NCBI GenBank assembly: GCA_026417875.1 | Contig: JAOACK010000014.1 | Span: 1-36,482 of the forward strand | Length of the DNA: 36,482 nt | DNA from: Thermodesulfovibrionales bacterium | Lineage (GTDB): Bacteria > Nitrospirota > Thermodesulfovibrionia > Thermodesulfovibrionales > CALJEL01 | Reading direction: 5' to 3' | Shown here: positions 9,016 through 15,886 of the stretch, piece after piece | Numbering within the stretch: position 1 is the stretch's first letter | How the letters are laid out: the number at the start of each line of letters is the position of its first letter | Translations under genes and position numbers: made by a program | The notes under the pieces: generated by a model | The model's input: only the letters and a program-made list of their open reading frames with translations | Told to the model about the DNA's origin: nothing | Databases searched by the model: none

Positions 9016-9032
9016 TCAGTCACAGTGACTGA
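9016..9032. repeat. Perfect 17-bp palindrome in front of the export gene
   Basis: TCAGTCAC-A-GTGACTGA is a perfect inverted repeat of two 8-base arms with one central base. It lies in the 75-base gap between the antiterminator gene and the export-protein gene, ending 33 bases before the export start codon. As RNA it could fold as a 7-bp stem with loop CAG (or CUG on the minus strand), but no U-run follows on the minus strand, so it does not look like a terminator for this operon. It may be an operator or a pause/antitermination element. Confidence 0.6.
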
Positions 9033-9057
9033 TTTTTAAATTACTCTAAAATATTTT

Positions 9058-9561
9058 TTAAGCTACCTCTAAATCAGAACCGTACAATTTTACGGCAACG
9101 CTTCTGCCTAAAATATGAATATTTACCACAAAGAGAAAAGAATCATCTTTTTTCTTTATAATTCCTTCGGCTCCTTTAAGTGGTCCATTCTTTACCCTTA
9201 TTCGTATACCTTCCTGCAACTCAGGGTATACATTTATCTGTTCAGGACTCCCAAGCAAAATTTTAAGGGATTCTATTTCCTCGGTAGATATTGAAGCAGG
9301 CCTTCCATAATCATTACAGAGAAATCTTACAACTCCTTTTGTTCTTAACACCGAAAGAAAGTACTCTGGTCTTGCTTCCATATATACAAAAAGGTATCCT
9401 GGAAAAAGAGGAAAATCTATCATTTTTTTTCTGTCTTTCCAGTGCCTGAGTATCTTTATTACCGGCAGGAATGTTTCAATATTTTTTTGAACCAGGGCAT
9501 TATACGTTTTAAATTCATGCCTTGACTTAACATATACTGCATACCAGTTATTAGAAAACAT
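9058..9561 (-). CDS. UpxY/RfaH-like NusG-family transcription antiterminator
   Basis: A 167-residue NusG paralogue. The N-terminal NGN domain starts NWYAVYVKSRHEFKTYNALV and includes FPLFPGYLFVY (residues ~58-68), and a C-terminal KOW segment contains VKNGPLKGAEGII. Specialised NusG paralogues of this kind are encoded inside polysaccharide operons and help RNA polymerase read through long transcripts. The ATG at 9561 is chosen because GGGGA lies just upstream; an in-frame TTG at 9579 would fall inside the preceding gene. It starts one base after the sugar transferase stop. Its likely target is the rest of the same 9-kb operon. Confidence 0.88.
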   Translation of the reverse strand: MFSNNWYAVYVKSRHEFKTYNALVQKNIETFLPVIKILRHWKDRKKMIDFPLFPGYLFVYMEARPEYFLSVLRTKGVVRFLCNDYGRPASISTEEIESLKILLGSPEQINVYPELQEGIRIRVKNGPLKGAEGIIKKKDDSFLFVVNIHILGRSVAVKLYGSDLEVA

Positions 9562-9562
9562 T

Positions 9563-10912
9563 TTATCTTCCCCTTCCAAGTATAATTACCCTAATTGTTT
9601 CGATTATAATCATTAAGTCAAAAAAAATCGACAAATGCTTTATATAAAAAAGATCATATCTGAGTTTCTCAATGGCATCTTCCACAGAGGCTCCATAAGG
9701 ATATCTTATCTGTGCCCATCCAGTAATTCCTGGCTTTACAAAATGTCTTTCGCTGTAAAAAGGTATTTCCTGCTTGAGCTTTTCCACAAATTCAGGACGC
9801 TCTGGTCTCGGGCCCACAAAGCTCATTTCACCTTTTATAACATTAAATATCTGAGGCAGTTCATCTAACCTTGTTTTTCTCAATATCTTCCCAATCCTTG
9901 TAATTCTGAGGTCATTCTTCTCTGCCCAGACCGGTCCGGTATCCTTTTCTGCATCAGGAACCATTGTTCTGAATTTATACATTACAAACTTCTTCTCCTT
10001 CTCTCCCGTCCTTATCTGGCGATACAATACCGGACCTCTGGAGTCAAGCTTGATAAGAAGTGCCACCAGGCACATAAGTGGAAAAGTAATAATTAAAATT
10101 GTAAATGCCATAATAATATCCATAATTCTCTTAGAAACTCTTTTCAAAAAGGTTATCTTAAAGCCATTGGAGAAAATAAACCAGCTCGGTGTGATATTCT
10201 CTATAAGTAATTTCCCTGTAAGCTGTTCATAAAAAGAAGGAGCATCTAGAACCTCTATACCGCTGAACTTACACATAAGTAAATCCCTTAAAGGTAAAGA
10301 ACCTCTCCTCTCACTGATTGATACAATAACCTTATTAGCCTTTTCTTTTAGAACTATTTCACCAAGTTTTTCCTCGCTGCACAGAACTTTCTCCCGGGGA
10401 ACAGCAATAACATCAGAGGAACAATGGACATACCCAGCAAGGGCATATTGATGATTTGTTGAAAGGATTAGGTTGCCAATCTTACTGGCAACAGGTCCTG
10501 TGCCCAGTATGAGAACCCTTTTTGCTAGAAGTGGCATATTCAGCAGAGACCTCCAGCCCCTATGCCATAAAAACTGATAAATACTGAAGGAAAAAATTGT
10601 AATTGCCAGAAGCCCCCTTCCGATTGTTAAAGAGGGTATAAAGTAAAAAATTACTGACAGTATAAATACAGACAAGATATTACATATAACAATTTTTAAA
10701 AAAATCATTTTACCTGAATCATTACTCTGGTTATATAGTTCTGCCAGAAAGGAGATTAGAATTACTACCACGGTAAAGATAAATATTTTAATTAATGGTT
10801 TTTCAATTACCTCATCAGCAGATAGTGTTCCAAATCTTAATAAGATGCCAGTAAAAAAACTTGTAACAGCCAGAACTACATCTCCCAATATGATAAAAAT
10901 TATTCTATTCAT
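9563..10912 (-). CDS. Polyprenyl-phosphate sugar-1-phosphate transferase (priming glycosyltransferase, EpsB-type)
   Basis: A 449-residue membrane protein with four or five N-terminal transmembrane segments (about residues 5-125), a nucleotide-binding-like central domain (RVLILGTGPVASKIG near 140) and a further membrane segment near residues 265-287. The C-terminal catalytic bacterial sugar transferase domain has RGPVLYRQIRTG, YKFRTM, RKTRLDELPQ and GEMSFVGPRPERPEF, with the essential DE and PRP motifs intact. It transfers a hexose-1-phosphate to undecaprenyl phosphate, which starts repeat-unit synthesis. This subtype is associated with PEP-CTERM loci. It follows the receiver-like gene by 7 bases. 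Confidence 0.92.
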   Translation of the reverse strand: MNRIIFIILGDVVLAVTSFFTGILLRFGTLSADEVIEKPLIKIFIFTVVVILISFLAELYNQSNDSGKMIFLKIVICNILSVFILSVIFYFIPSLTIGRGLLAITIFSFSIYQFLWHRGWRSLLNMPLLAKRVLILGTGPVASKIGNLILSTNHQYALAGYVHCSSDVIAVPREKVLCSEEKLGEIVLKEKANKVIVSISERRGSLPLRDLLMCKFSGIEVLDAPSFYEQLTGKLLIENITPSWFIFSNGFKITFLKRVSKRIMDIIMAFTILIITFPLMCLVALLIKLDSRGPVLYRQIRTGEKEKKFVMYKFRTMVPDAEKDTGPVWAEKNDLRITRIGKILRKTRLDELPQIFNVIKGEMSFVGPRPERPEFVEKLKQEIPFYSERHFVKPGITGWAQIRYPYGASVEDAIEKLRYDLFYIKHLSIFFDLMIIIETIRVIILGRGR

Positions 10913-10919
10913 AAATTAT

Positions 10920-11291
10920 TTACAGGATACTGTATCCATTAATATTTATATCTCCATCAATGACCTTCTGAATTACAGTTTTAAATTTATGATAATCAAG
11001 GGGTTTAATCATACAATAGGAAGAATTAAAATCATTCAACCACTTTAACAGGGTTTGATCAATATTGTCTGCCAGTACAAGGACCGGAATATTTTTCTTT
11101 TTGATCTCGTTAAAAAAGACTGCTCCGTAAGGATAACTAGTTACAACGAGGTCAAAGTCGTACTGATTGAGTTTAGAATTGATATTATCATTGACCATAG
11201 AAAAGATCTCTACTGCATAACCACTGCTGCCAAGGATTGCTTCACAAATTTTAGAAAATCCATATTCATCAATTATCAGAATTTTTTTCAT
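10920..11291 (-). CDS. Degenerate (pseudo) receiver-domain protein
   Basis: A 123-residue stand-alone receiver fold. Strand 1 has KKILIIDE with its acidic pair, and strand 5 has MIKP with the conserved lysine-proline. However, the strand-3 position that should hold the phospho-accepting aspartate reads DLVVTSYPYG, placing Ser52 where Asp is expected, and the strand-4 Thr/Ser position reads VLADN (Ala). It therefore probably cannot be phosphorylated in the usual way and may act by protein contact. It is the first gene after a sigma-54 promoter whose predicted start site almost coincides with its ATG. No Shine-Dalgarno sequence is visible. Confidence 0.75.
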   Translation of the reverse strand: MKKILIIDEYGFSKICEAILGSSGYAVEIFSMVNDNINSKLNQYDFDLVVTSYPYGAVFFNEIKKKNIPVLVLADNIDQTLLKWLNDFNSSYCMIKPLDYHKFKTVIQKVIDGDININGYSIL

Positions 11292-11303
11292 AATTAATAA
11301 GAA

Positions 11304-11318
11304 GCAAATATAATGCCA
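11304..11318 (-). promoter_or_regulatory. Sigma-54 (-24/-12) promoter of the exopolysaccharide operon
   Basis: On the minus strand the sequence is TGGCATTATATTTGC. It has GG and GC separated by exactly 10 bases and matches the consensus TGGCAC-N5-TTGC at all but one key base. It lies just downstream of the gene for a sigma-54 activator. The predicted transcription start is about 12 bases beyond the GC, at roughly 11292, which is next to the ATG at 11291. Confidence 0.82.
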
Positions 11319-11478
11319 GTGATGAAATTCAGGGATATCGTTATTTAATTGCAGGATTTTTCTATTTTTTTTTGTTTCTAACAGGACATAAAGATATAAT
11401 TTATAAAAGTATAAAATTGTAGATTCAGGTCACAGATTTAAATTTTCACAGAAGTTAAAAGAAAAAAGTGTTGCAGAA

Positions 11479-11505
11479 GGTTACATTATAAAAGAGTGGT
11501 TACAA
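11479..11505 (-). repeat. Tandem TGTAACC boxes, candidate enhancer sites
   Basis: Two copies of TGTAACC on the minus strand (at 11498-11504 and 11479-11485, 19 bases apart) lie 160-190 bases upstream of the -24/-12 promoter, within the usual range for an NtrC-type activator. Related TTGTAAC sequences lie upstream of the kinase gene at 13907-13951. The assignment is inference. Confidence 0.35.
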
Positions 11506-11524
11506 GCATCGATTTTTTAATCAA

Positions 11525-12865
11525 TTAATTTAACTTAGATGTTTCCTTGGGAAACATAAGCGATAGTTCATTCAGCCTTTTATAAAGGGTCTTTCTGGAA
11601 ATACCAAGGAGCCTTGCAGCCCTTGATTTATTACCCCTACATTTTAAAAGGGTATCCCTTATAGCCAAAAGTTCCAGATCCTTTAAAGAATTGCATTGTT
11701 GCGATTCTTCGTCTTTATTACACACTATCTCTCTTGGTAAATCCCTGATAGTAATCTCATCTCCTTTTGCCAGCACTACGGCACGTTCAATTACATTTCT
11801 TAACTGCCTTACGTTCCCGGGCCAATGATAGTTTTTAAAAATGTCAAGAACTTGTTTCGAAAAAGTAAGGTGCTTATTCTCTTTTAGGGAAAATTGCTTT
11901 AAAAAAAGTTCTGCCAGTAAGGGTATGTCCTCCGTTCTTGCTCTTAGTGGAGGTAATGTTATTTGGACAACATTTATACGGTAATAAAGATCCTGTCTGA
12001 AGTTTCCTTTTTTAACTTCAAGCTCAAGATCACGATTGGTTGAACAGATAAGTCGGAAATCAACACTTATTTTTTTATTGCTTCCAAGGCGTTCTATTTC
12101 CTTTTCCTGTAGGACCCTCAGAAGCTTGGCCTGGAGATAAAAATCAAGCTCTCCTATCTCATCAAGCAATAATGTACCTGATGCAACCTCTTCGAAACGG
12201 CCTATTCTCCTTGAAATAGCTCCAGTAAAAGCACCTCTTTCGTGGCCAAAAAGTTCTGATTCGAGAAGTTCCTTAGGGATTGCGGCACAGTTTACTGCAA
12301 CAAAGGGCTTATTTTTTCTTGAACTTGTAAAATGTATTAATCTTGCGACCAGTTCTTTACCGGTACCTGTCTCTCCACAAACTAAAACATTACAGGTAGA
12401 ATCTTTAATGGACTTTATTACATTTAAAACCTTTTTCATTTCACTACTCTCTCCAATAAATGCATGTTCATCACTTAATGAATAAAATTTTCTTTTGAAT
12501 CTTTTCTCTTCCACTGCCTTTGATACAATTTCTTTAAGTTTTATATAATCTGGAGGTTTTATGAAATAATAAAAAGCTCCGAGTCTTAATGCAGAGACAG
12601 CTGATTCTACTGTTCCGTAGGCTGTGAGAAAAATCACAGGAATATCTGGATAATATTGGTTGATCTGTTCGAATAAATACATACCATCCTTATCAGGCAT
12701 TCTTAAATCTGTGATGATGCAGTCGAAGTCTTTTTGTCTAAGAAATTCAAGTGCCATTTCGACACTAGAAGCACCTTCAATAGTATAACCCTCATCAGTA
12801 AGAATGGCACTTAGGACTTTTATCGCATTGATTTCATCATCTACAATTAATACTTCTCCTCTCAT
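11525..12865 (-). CDS. prsR: NtrC-family sigma-54 response regulator (PrsR-like)
   Basis: A 446-residue activator with three domains. The receiver (1-120) has Asp53 in ITDLRMPDKDG and Lys103 in FIKPPDY. The AAA+ domain has Walker A GETGTGKE at 164-171, the sigma-54 contact loop GAFTGA at 211-216 and the DEIGEL Walker B. The C-terminal Fis-type helix-turn-helix has KSRAARLLGISRKTLYKRL. This domain plan and its position match the PEP-CTERM-box response regulators of exosortase loci, so the prsR name rests on context. Its ATG overlaps the kinase stop as ATGA, indicating a coupled two-component pair. The sigma-54 promoter 200 bases downstream is its obvious target. Confidence 0.88.
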   Translation of the reverse strand: MRGEVLIVDDEINAIKVLSAILTDEGYTIEGASSVEMALEFLRQKDFDCIITDLRMPDKDGMYLFEQINQYYPDIPVIFLTAYGTVESAVSALRLGAFYYFIKPPDYIKLKEIVSKAVEEKRFKRKFYSLSDEHAFIGESSEMKKVLNVIKSIKDSTCNVLVCGETGTGKELVARLIHFTSSRKNKPFVAVNCAAIPKELLESELFGHERGAFTGAISRRIGRFEEVASGTLLLDEIGELDFYLQAKLLRVLQEKEIERLGSNKKISVDFRLICSTNRDLELEVKKGNFRQDLYYRINVVQITLPPLRARTEDIPLLAELFLKQFSLKENKHLTFSKQVLDIFKNYHWPGNVRQLRNVIERAVVLAKGDEITIRDLPREIVCNKDEESQQCNSLKDLELLAIRDTLLKCRGNKSRAARLLGISRKTLYKRLNELSLMFPKETSKLN

Positions 12866-13863
12866 TTTGACACCTCAAATCGTAAATTTTTTGTGGGCAG
12901 ATAAATTTTTACTGATGTACCTTGCCCTTTAAAGCTATTTATTTCAATAAAACCTCCGTGAGATTTAATAATCTCTCTTGTGATGAAAAGTCCATAACCC
13001 CTTCCGCTTTCATTAGAAGGGAGGCAGTCATGTTTATCTTGAAACCCCATACCTGTATCAACTATCTCTATAACAACATAATTAGACGATACATCTTCTC
13101 TTAAATAGGTTCGGATATATAAATTCCCACCCCAAGGCATAGCTTCTATAGCGTTATTAATTATATTCAAAATTGCCTGTTCTATTTGAAATTGATTCAG
13201 AATTAAATCCGGAATCTTTCCGTATTCATAAAATGTTTTAATATTATGTGAACGAGTCTGGTAGGAAATATAGAGCTCTATTTTTTTCAATACATCATTT
13301 ATATTCATCTGAATCAACTCCGAGTCGGAGAGAGATGAGCTTAAAAATTTAGAAATAAAGTTATCAAGTCTCGATATTTCTTCATTCATGATCTTCAGGA
13401 ATTCTACAAGAGACTGATCATTTTTATATTTCTCACATATGTAGATAATTGCTCCCTTGATAGCATTTAGTGGATTTCTGAGACCATGAGCAAGAGAAGA
13501 GGCAGTCTTACCTATATCTATGAACTTTTTAGAGGCACTTAAATTTTGAATAAAGGAACAGGGCCGGAAGTTGCATACTGTTAATTTTACAAATTCGGGA
13601 GGCCTTTTTTCACCCAGGGGTTCTAATATTATATCTGCGGTCCCGCTATCAAAAAAACAATTAAAGCCAATATCTCTCAGATACATTTTTTTACTGTTTC
13701 GGAATATACTCAGTACGGCATCTCTTTTATCAATATATATCTTTGGTATAGCTTCAAAATATTTTTTTCCCACCAGCTCAGTATTTTTTATAAAACTCAA
13801 ATCTGATTCCCATTTTCTGATGGTCAATCTTTTATCAATAATCAGCGTTAATTTATCACCCAT
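12862..13863 (-). CDS. Cytosolic NtrB-like sensor histidine kinase, partner of the sigma-54 regulator
   Basis: A 333-residue histidine kinase without membrane segments. An N-terminal PAS-like region (about 1-105) contains three cysteines (FNCFF, VCNFRPC). The dimerisation/phosphoacceptor domain has SSLAHGLRNPLNAI with His126. The ATPase domain has the N-box NIINNAIEAM, G1 DTGMGF and G2 GRGYGLFITREI. Canonical PrsK kinases of exosortase loci are much longer and have many membrane helices, so this is a shorter, soluble alternative. The signal is unknown. The start has no clear Shine-Dalgarno sequence and lies very close to the predicted promoter. Confidence 0.85.
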   Translation of the reverse strand: MGDKLTLIIDKRLTIRKWESDLSFIKNTELVGKKYFEAIPKIYIDKRDAVLSIFRNSKKMYLRDIGFNCFFDSGTADIILEPLGEKRPPEFVKLTVCNFRPCSFIQNLSASKKFIDIGKTASSLAHGLRNPLNAIKGAIIYICEKYKNDQSLVEFLKIMNEEISRLDNFISKFLSSSLSDSELIQMNINDVLKKIELYISYQTRSHNIKTFYEYGKIPDLILNQFQIEQAILNIINNAIEAMPWGGNLYIRTYLREDVSSNYVVIEIVDTGMGFQDKHDCLPSNESGRGYGLFITREIIKSHGGFIEINSFKGQGTSVKIYLPTKNLRFEVSK

Positions 13864-13871
13864 AAAAATAA

Positions 13872-13898
13872 GTTATAGGATTTTTTTTTTAAAGTCAA
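13872..13898 (-). promoter_or_regulatory. Possible sigma-70 promoter of the kinase-regulator pair
   Basis: On the minus strand TTGACT (13898-13893) and TATAAC (13877-13872) are separated by 15 bases, shorter than the ideal 17. The predicted start lies only a few bases before the ATG at 13863, so the mRNA would have almost no leader. Confidence 0.4.
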
Positions 13899-13903
13899 TA
13901 CAG

Positions 13904-13952
13904 CAAATTGTAACAATAATTTAATGTAAACAATGAACACTATTACAATTTG
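13904..13952. repeat. Inverted repeat with three ATTGTAACAAT-like boxes
   Basis: CAAATTGTAA (13904-13913) and TTACAATTTG (13943-13952) form a perfect 10-base inverted repeat 29 bases apart. Inside are three related near-palindromes: ATTGTAACAAT (13907-13917, perfect around a central A), ATGTAAACAAT (13924-13934) and ACTATTACAAT (13939-13949). They lie directly upstream of the predicted -35 box of the kinase gene, where a regulator would bind. Confidence 0.55.
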
Positions 13953-14012
13953 ATAAGGGGACTAAACATCGAGAGACCAAAGACAGAATTTTTATTTTTT
14001 GTAAATTCTTTA

Positions 14013-14088
14013 TGGTGGGCAGGGACGGAATCGAACCGCCGACACGGGGCTTTTCAGGCCCCTGCTCTACCGACTGAGCTACCTGCCC
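14013..14088 (-). tRNA. tRNA-Phe (anticodon GAA)
   Basis: Read on the minus strand, the acceptor stem GGGCAGG/CCTGCCC closes the cloverleaf. The anticodon stem GGGGC/GCCCC holds loop CTGAAAA (anticodon GAA), and the T-arm contains GGTTCGATTCC. The 3' CCA is encoded. The 76-base gene lies between the second hemerythrin gene and the kinase gene. The 119 bases between it and the hemerythrin stop hold an AT-rich stretch (minus TATTAAAATATA) that may be its promoter. Confidence 0.97.
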
Positions 14089-14207
14089 GATGGGTATATT
14101 TTAATACATTTTCAAAAAGAAAGAAAAGGATAAAGTTTCCTTAATAAAATTCCATCATCAAGATAAGATGCACCATGTATGAATGCTGTCCGGTCTTAAA
14201 GTAATTA

Positions 14208-14654
14208 CTATATAGCACCTGCCCTTTTAAGATAGGGAGCAAATCTCTGATCAACATTCAGGACGTGCTGTTTGAGCCAGTCCCTTACATATTCCACCAC
14301 CTCGGCTGTTAAAACAGGTTTACCTTCTGTAAAATCCTTATGAAGATTATAAACCTTTTCTCTGAAGCCCTTATGAGCGGAGCGATGGCTTTCAAGCTCT
14401 GGATATTTAAATTTTTCCATATAGGCCTCTTCAGTCATGAAATGAATAACAGTATATTCAAGAAGTTCATTTAACACATTACCAAGTTCCTTCATACCTA
14501 CGCCTCTGTACATTGCTTCCACAAGATTGTTATACAGAATGAATAATCTTTGATGCTGTGCGTCAATCTCAATTATATCAACCTTATATTTATTATCCCA
14601 CTCAATAAAAAGGTCAGTTTTTTTTCTCTTTAATATCCAGTCAAAGAGTCCCAT
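14208..14654 (-). CDS. Bacteriohemerythrin
   Basis: A 148-residue hemerythrin. The ligand set for the oxo-bridged di-iron site is visible: IDAQHQRLF (first His), HFMTEEAYM (His and Glu in HxxxE), ESHRSAHKGF (HxxxH) and KQHVLNVDQRF (HxxxxD). It should bind O2 reversibly in the cytoplasm, either as an oxygen scavenger or as a delivery protein for the flavodiiron enzyme of the same island. The start follows AAGGAGG. It is the last gene of the island and is 10 bases downstream of the iron-sulfur flavoprotein gene. It has a charged N-terminal leader (MGLFDWILKRKK) absent from the other hemerythrin here. Confidence 0.93.
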   Translation of the reverse strand: MGLFDWILKRKKTDLFIEWDNKYKVDIIEIDAQHQRLFILYNNLVEAMYRGVGMKELGNVLNELLEYTVIHFMTEEAYMEKFKYPELESHRSAHKGFREKVYNLHKDFTEGKPVLTAEVVEYVRDWLKQHVLNVDQRFAPYLKRAGAI

Positions 14655-14664
14655 ATGAGCCTCC

Positions 14665-15234
14665 TTACTTCAATAATCTCAGACCCGCATCATAAACCCT
14701 ATGAAGTGCATCGGGTACCTCAAGTATGGCGCCCTTTGCATCCACGCCGAGGAAGCTGACCGTCTCGTGCTCAGGAACACTTATAGTCCTGAAAAAAGCT
14801 TTAGCAGTGGCTTCAGAGCACTGAATCCCTATCTCCTTCTTCATACCACCTACCAGTATCAAAAGACCTTTCCTTCCCTCTGGACCTTCAGGAATGGGTT
14901 TTTTAAGAAGGTATTTTTCACACCAGAAGGACTGGCATCTATCAATCATTACCTTTGCCTGTGCACTCAGGCTGAAAAAGAAAACAGGAGAGGCAAGGAT
15001 AAACCTGTGCCCCTCCCTTATGGCATCGTATATCTCTGCCATATCATCATTAATTATGCATCTTCCTGAAGTCTCGCAGCCACCACAATCCTGGCAGGGC
15101 TTTATATTCATGAGATTGAGATTGAAGAGGATAATCTCATGGCCTGCCTCTTTTACGGGTCTCAGACATTCCTTTATAAGGATATCTGTATTTCCTTCTA
15201 CCCTGGGGCTTCCATTAAAGGCAACTATCTTCAT
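14665..15234 (-). CDS. Iron-sulfur flavoprotein (Isf-like, NADPH-dependent FMN reductase fold)
   Basis: A 189-residue flavodoxin-like protein starting KIVAFNGSPRVEGNTDIL, the phosphate loop for FMN. A compact cysteine motif follows at residues 47-59 (C-x2-C-x2-C-x5-C, from PCQDCGGCETSGRC), which is the [4Fe-4S] motif of archaeal and bacterial Isf proteins. SPVFFFSLSAQAKVMIDRC is the second flavin contact. Isf proteins have been linked to reduction of O2 and H2O2, which fits the neighbours. Its ATG overlaps the stop of the rubrerythrin frame as TAATG, so it was coupled to full-length rubrerythrin translation; the amber codon upstream may reduce its expression. Confidence 0.85.
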   Translation of the reverse strand: MKIVAFNGSPRVEGNTDILIKECLRPVKEAGHEIILFNLNLMNIKPCQDCGGCETSGRCIINDDMAEIYDAIREGHRFILASPVFFFSLSAQAKVMIDRCQSFWCEKYLLKKPIPEGPEGRKGLLILVGGMKKEIGIQCSEATAKAFFRTISVPEHETVSFLGVDAKGAILEVPDALHRVYDAGLRLLK

Positions 15235-15728
15235 TATTCAATCTTCTTGAATGCCTGTTTCTTTGCACCGCATACAGGACATTCATCAGGTGGTTCATTT
15301 TCAAAAGTATTTCCGCATACCTGACATACATAGTAATCTACTTCAGCATTCTTTCCGAGGTTCTCAAGTGCCTTCCTGTAAAGATCTGCATGTATCTTTT
15401 CTACCTAATTGGCGAACTGAAAGCTCTTCAGAGCGCCTACTCTTCCTTCAGATTCTGCATCCTTTATCATTTGAGGATACATGCTTTCAAATTCATAGGT
15501 CTCTCCATTAATTGCTGCCTGCAGATTTTCTTTAGTTGATTTAATAGCTCCAAGTTCTCTCAGATGATTCATAGCATGGACCGTTTCTGCCTCGGCAGCT
15601 GCCCTGAAAAGCTTGGCTATCTGTCTGTATCCTTCCTCCTCTGCCTTCTTTGCAAAGGCGAGATATTTTCTATTCGCCTGTGATTCTCCTGCAAAGGCTT
15701 CAAGGAGATTCTTCTCAGTCTTTGTCAT
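15234..15728 (-). pseudogene. Rubrerythrin interrupted by an in-frame amber codon
   Basis: The frame encodes a whole rubrerythrin of 165 codons including the stop, but codon 108 (15407-15405) is TAG. Before it are the di-iron ligands Glu15 (AGES) and Glu48/His51 (AETVH). After it, in the same frame, come the second ExxH (VEKIH, Glu110/His113) and a complete rubredoxin domain (YVCQVCGN ... DECPVCGA). Homologues usually have Glu or a similar residue at this point, so one G-to-T change (GAG to TAG) explains it. The 107-residue product would lack the fourth helix and the rubredoxin centre. Options are a recent nonsense mutation, a sequencing error, or suppression. No second defect is visible. AAGGAGG precedes the ATG. 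Confidence 0.88.
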
Positions 15729-15739
15729 GCGCTTCCTCC

Positions 15740-15877
15740 TTAACGAACTCTCTCAAAGGCGTCTTTCGGTGCATTGCAGACAGGACATCTCCAGTCATCT
15801 GGAAGTTTTTCAAAAGGTATACCCTCTTTCCCTTCATCATATTCATAACCGCATATGGTACATCTCCATACAGCCAT
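15740..15877 (-). CDS. Rubredoxin (45 residues)
   Basis: A short rubredoxin starting [19 protein letters not shown] and ending in [16 protein letters not shown]. Both CxxC pairs that bind the single iron are present (CTIC and CPVC), as is the aromatic core. It carries electrons to the flavodiiron protein encoded 9 bases upstream and to rubrerythrin downstream. AGGAGG lies 5 bases before the ATG, and its stop overlaps the ribosome binding site of the rubrerythrin gene (TAAGGAGG). It is slightly shorter than typical rubredoxins of 52-54 residues but complete in its metal site. Confidence 0.93.
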   Translation of the reverse strand: MAVWRCTICGYEYDEGKEGIPFEKLPDDWRCPVCNAPKDAFERVR

Positions 15878-15886
15878 ATTTACCTC

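Noticed and set aside
9016-9032. Intrinsic terminator at the 17-bp palindrome
   Set aside because: The T-run is on the plus-strand side, where no gene ends; the operon runs on the minus strand.
14665-15234. Plain flavodoxin/NADPH:FMN reductase call
   Set aside because: The compact CX2CX2CX5C motif marks an iron-sulfur flavoprotein, which is more specific.
15405-15407. Pyrrolysine reading of the amber codon in rubrerythrin
   Set aside because: TAG serves as the normal stop of pyrG in this window, homologues have an ordinary residue at the site, and no pyl genes are visible. A point mutation is simpler.
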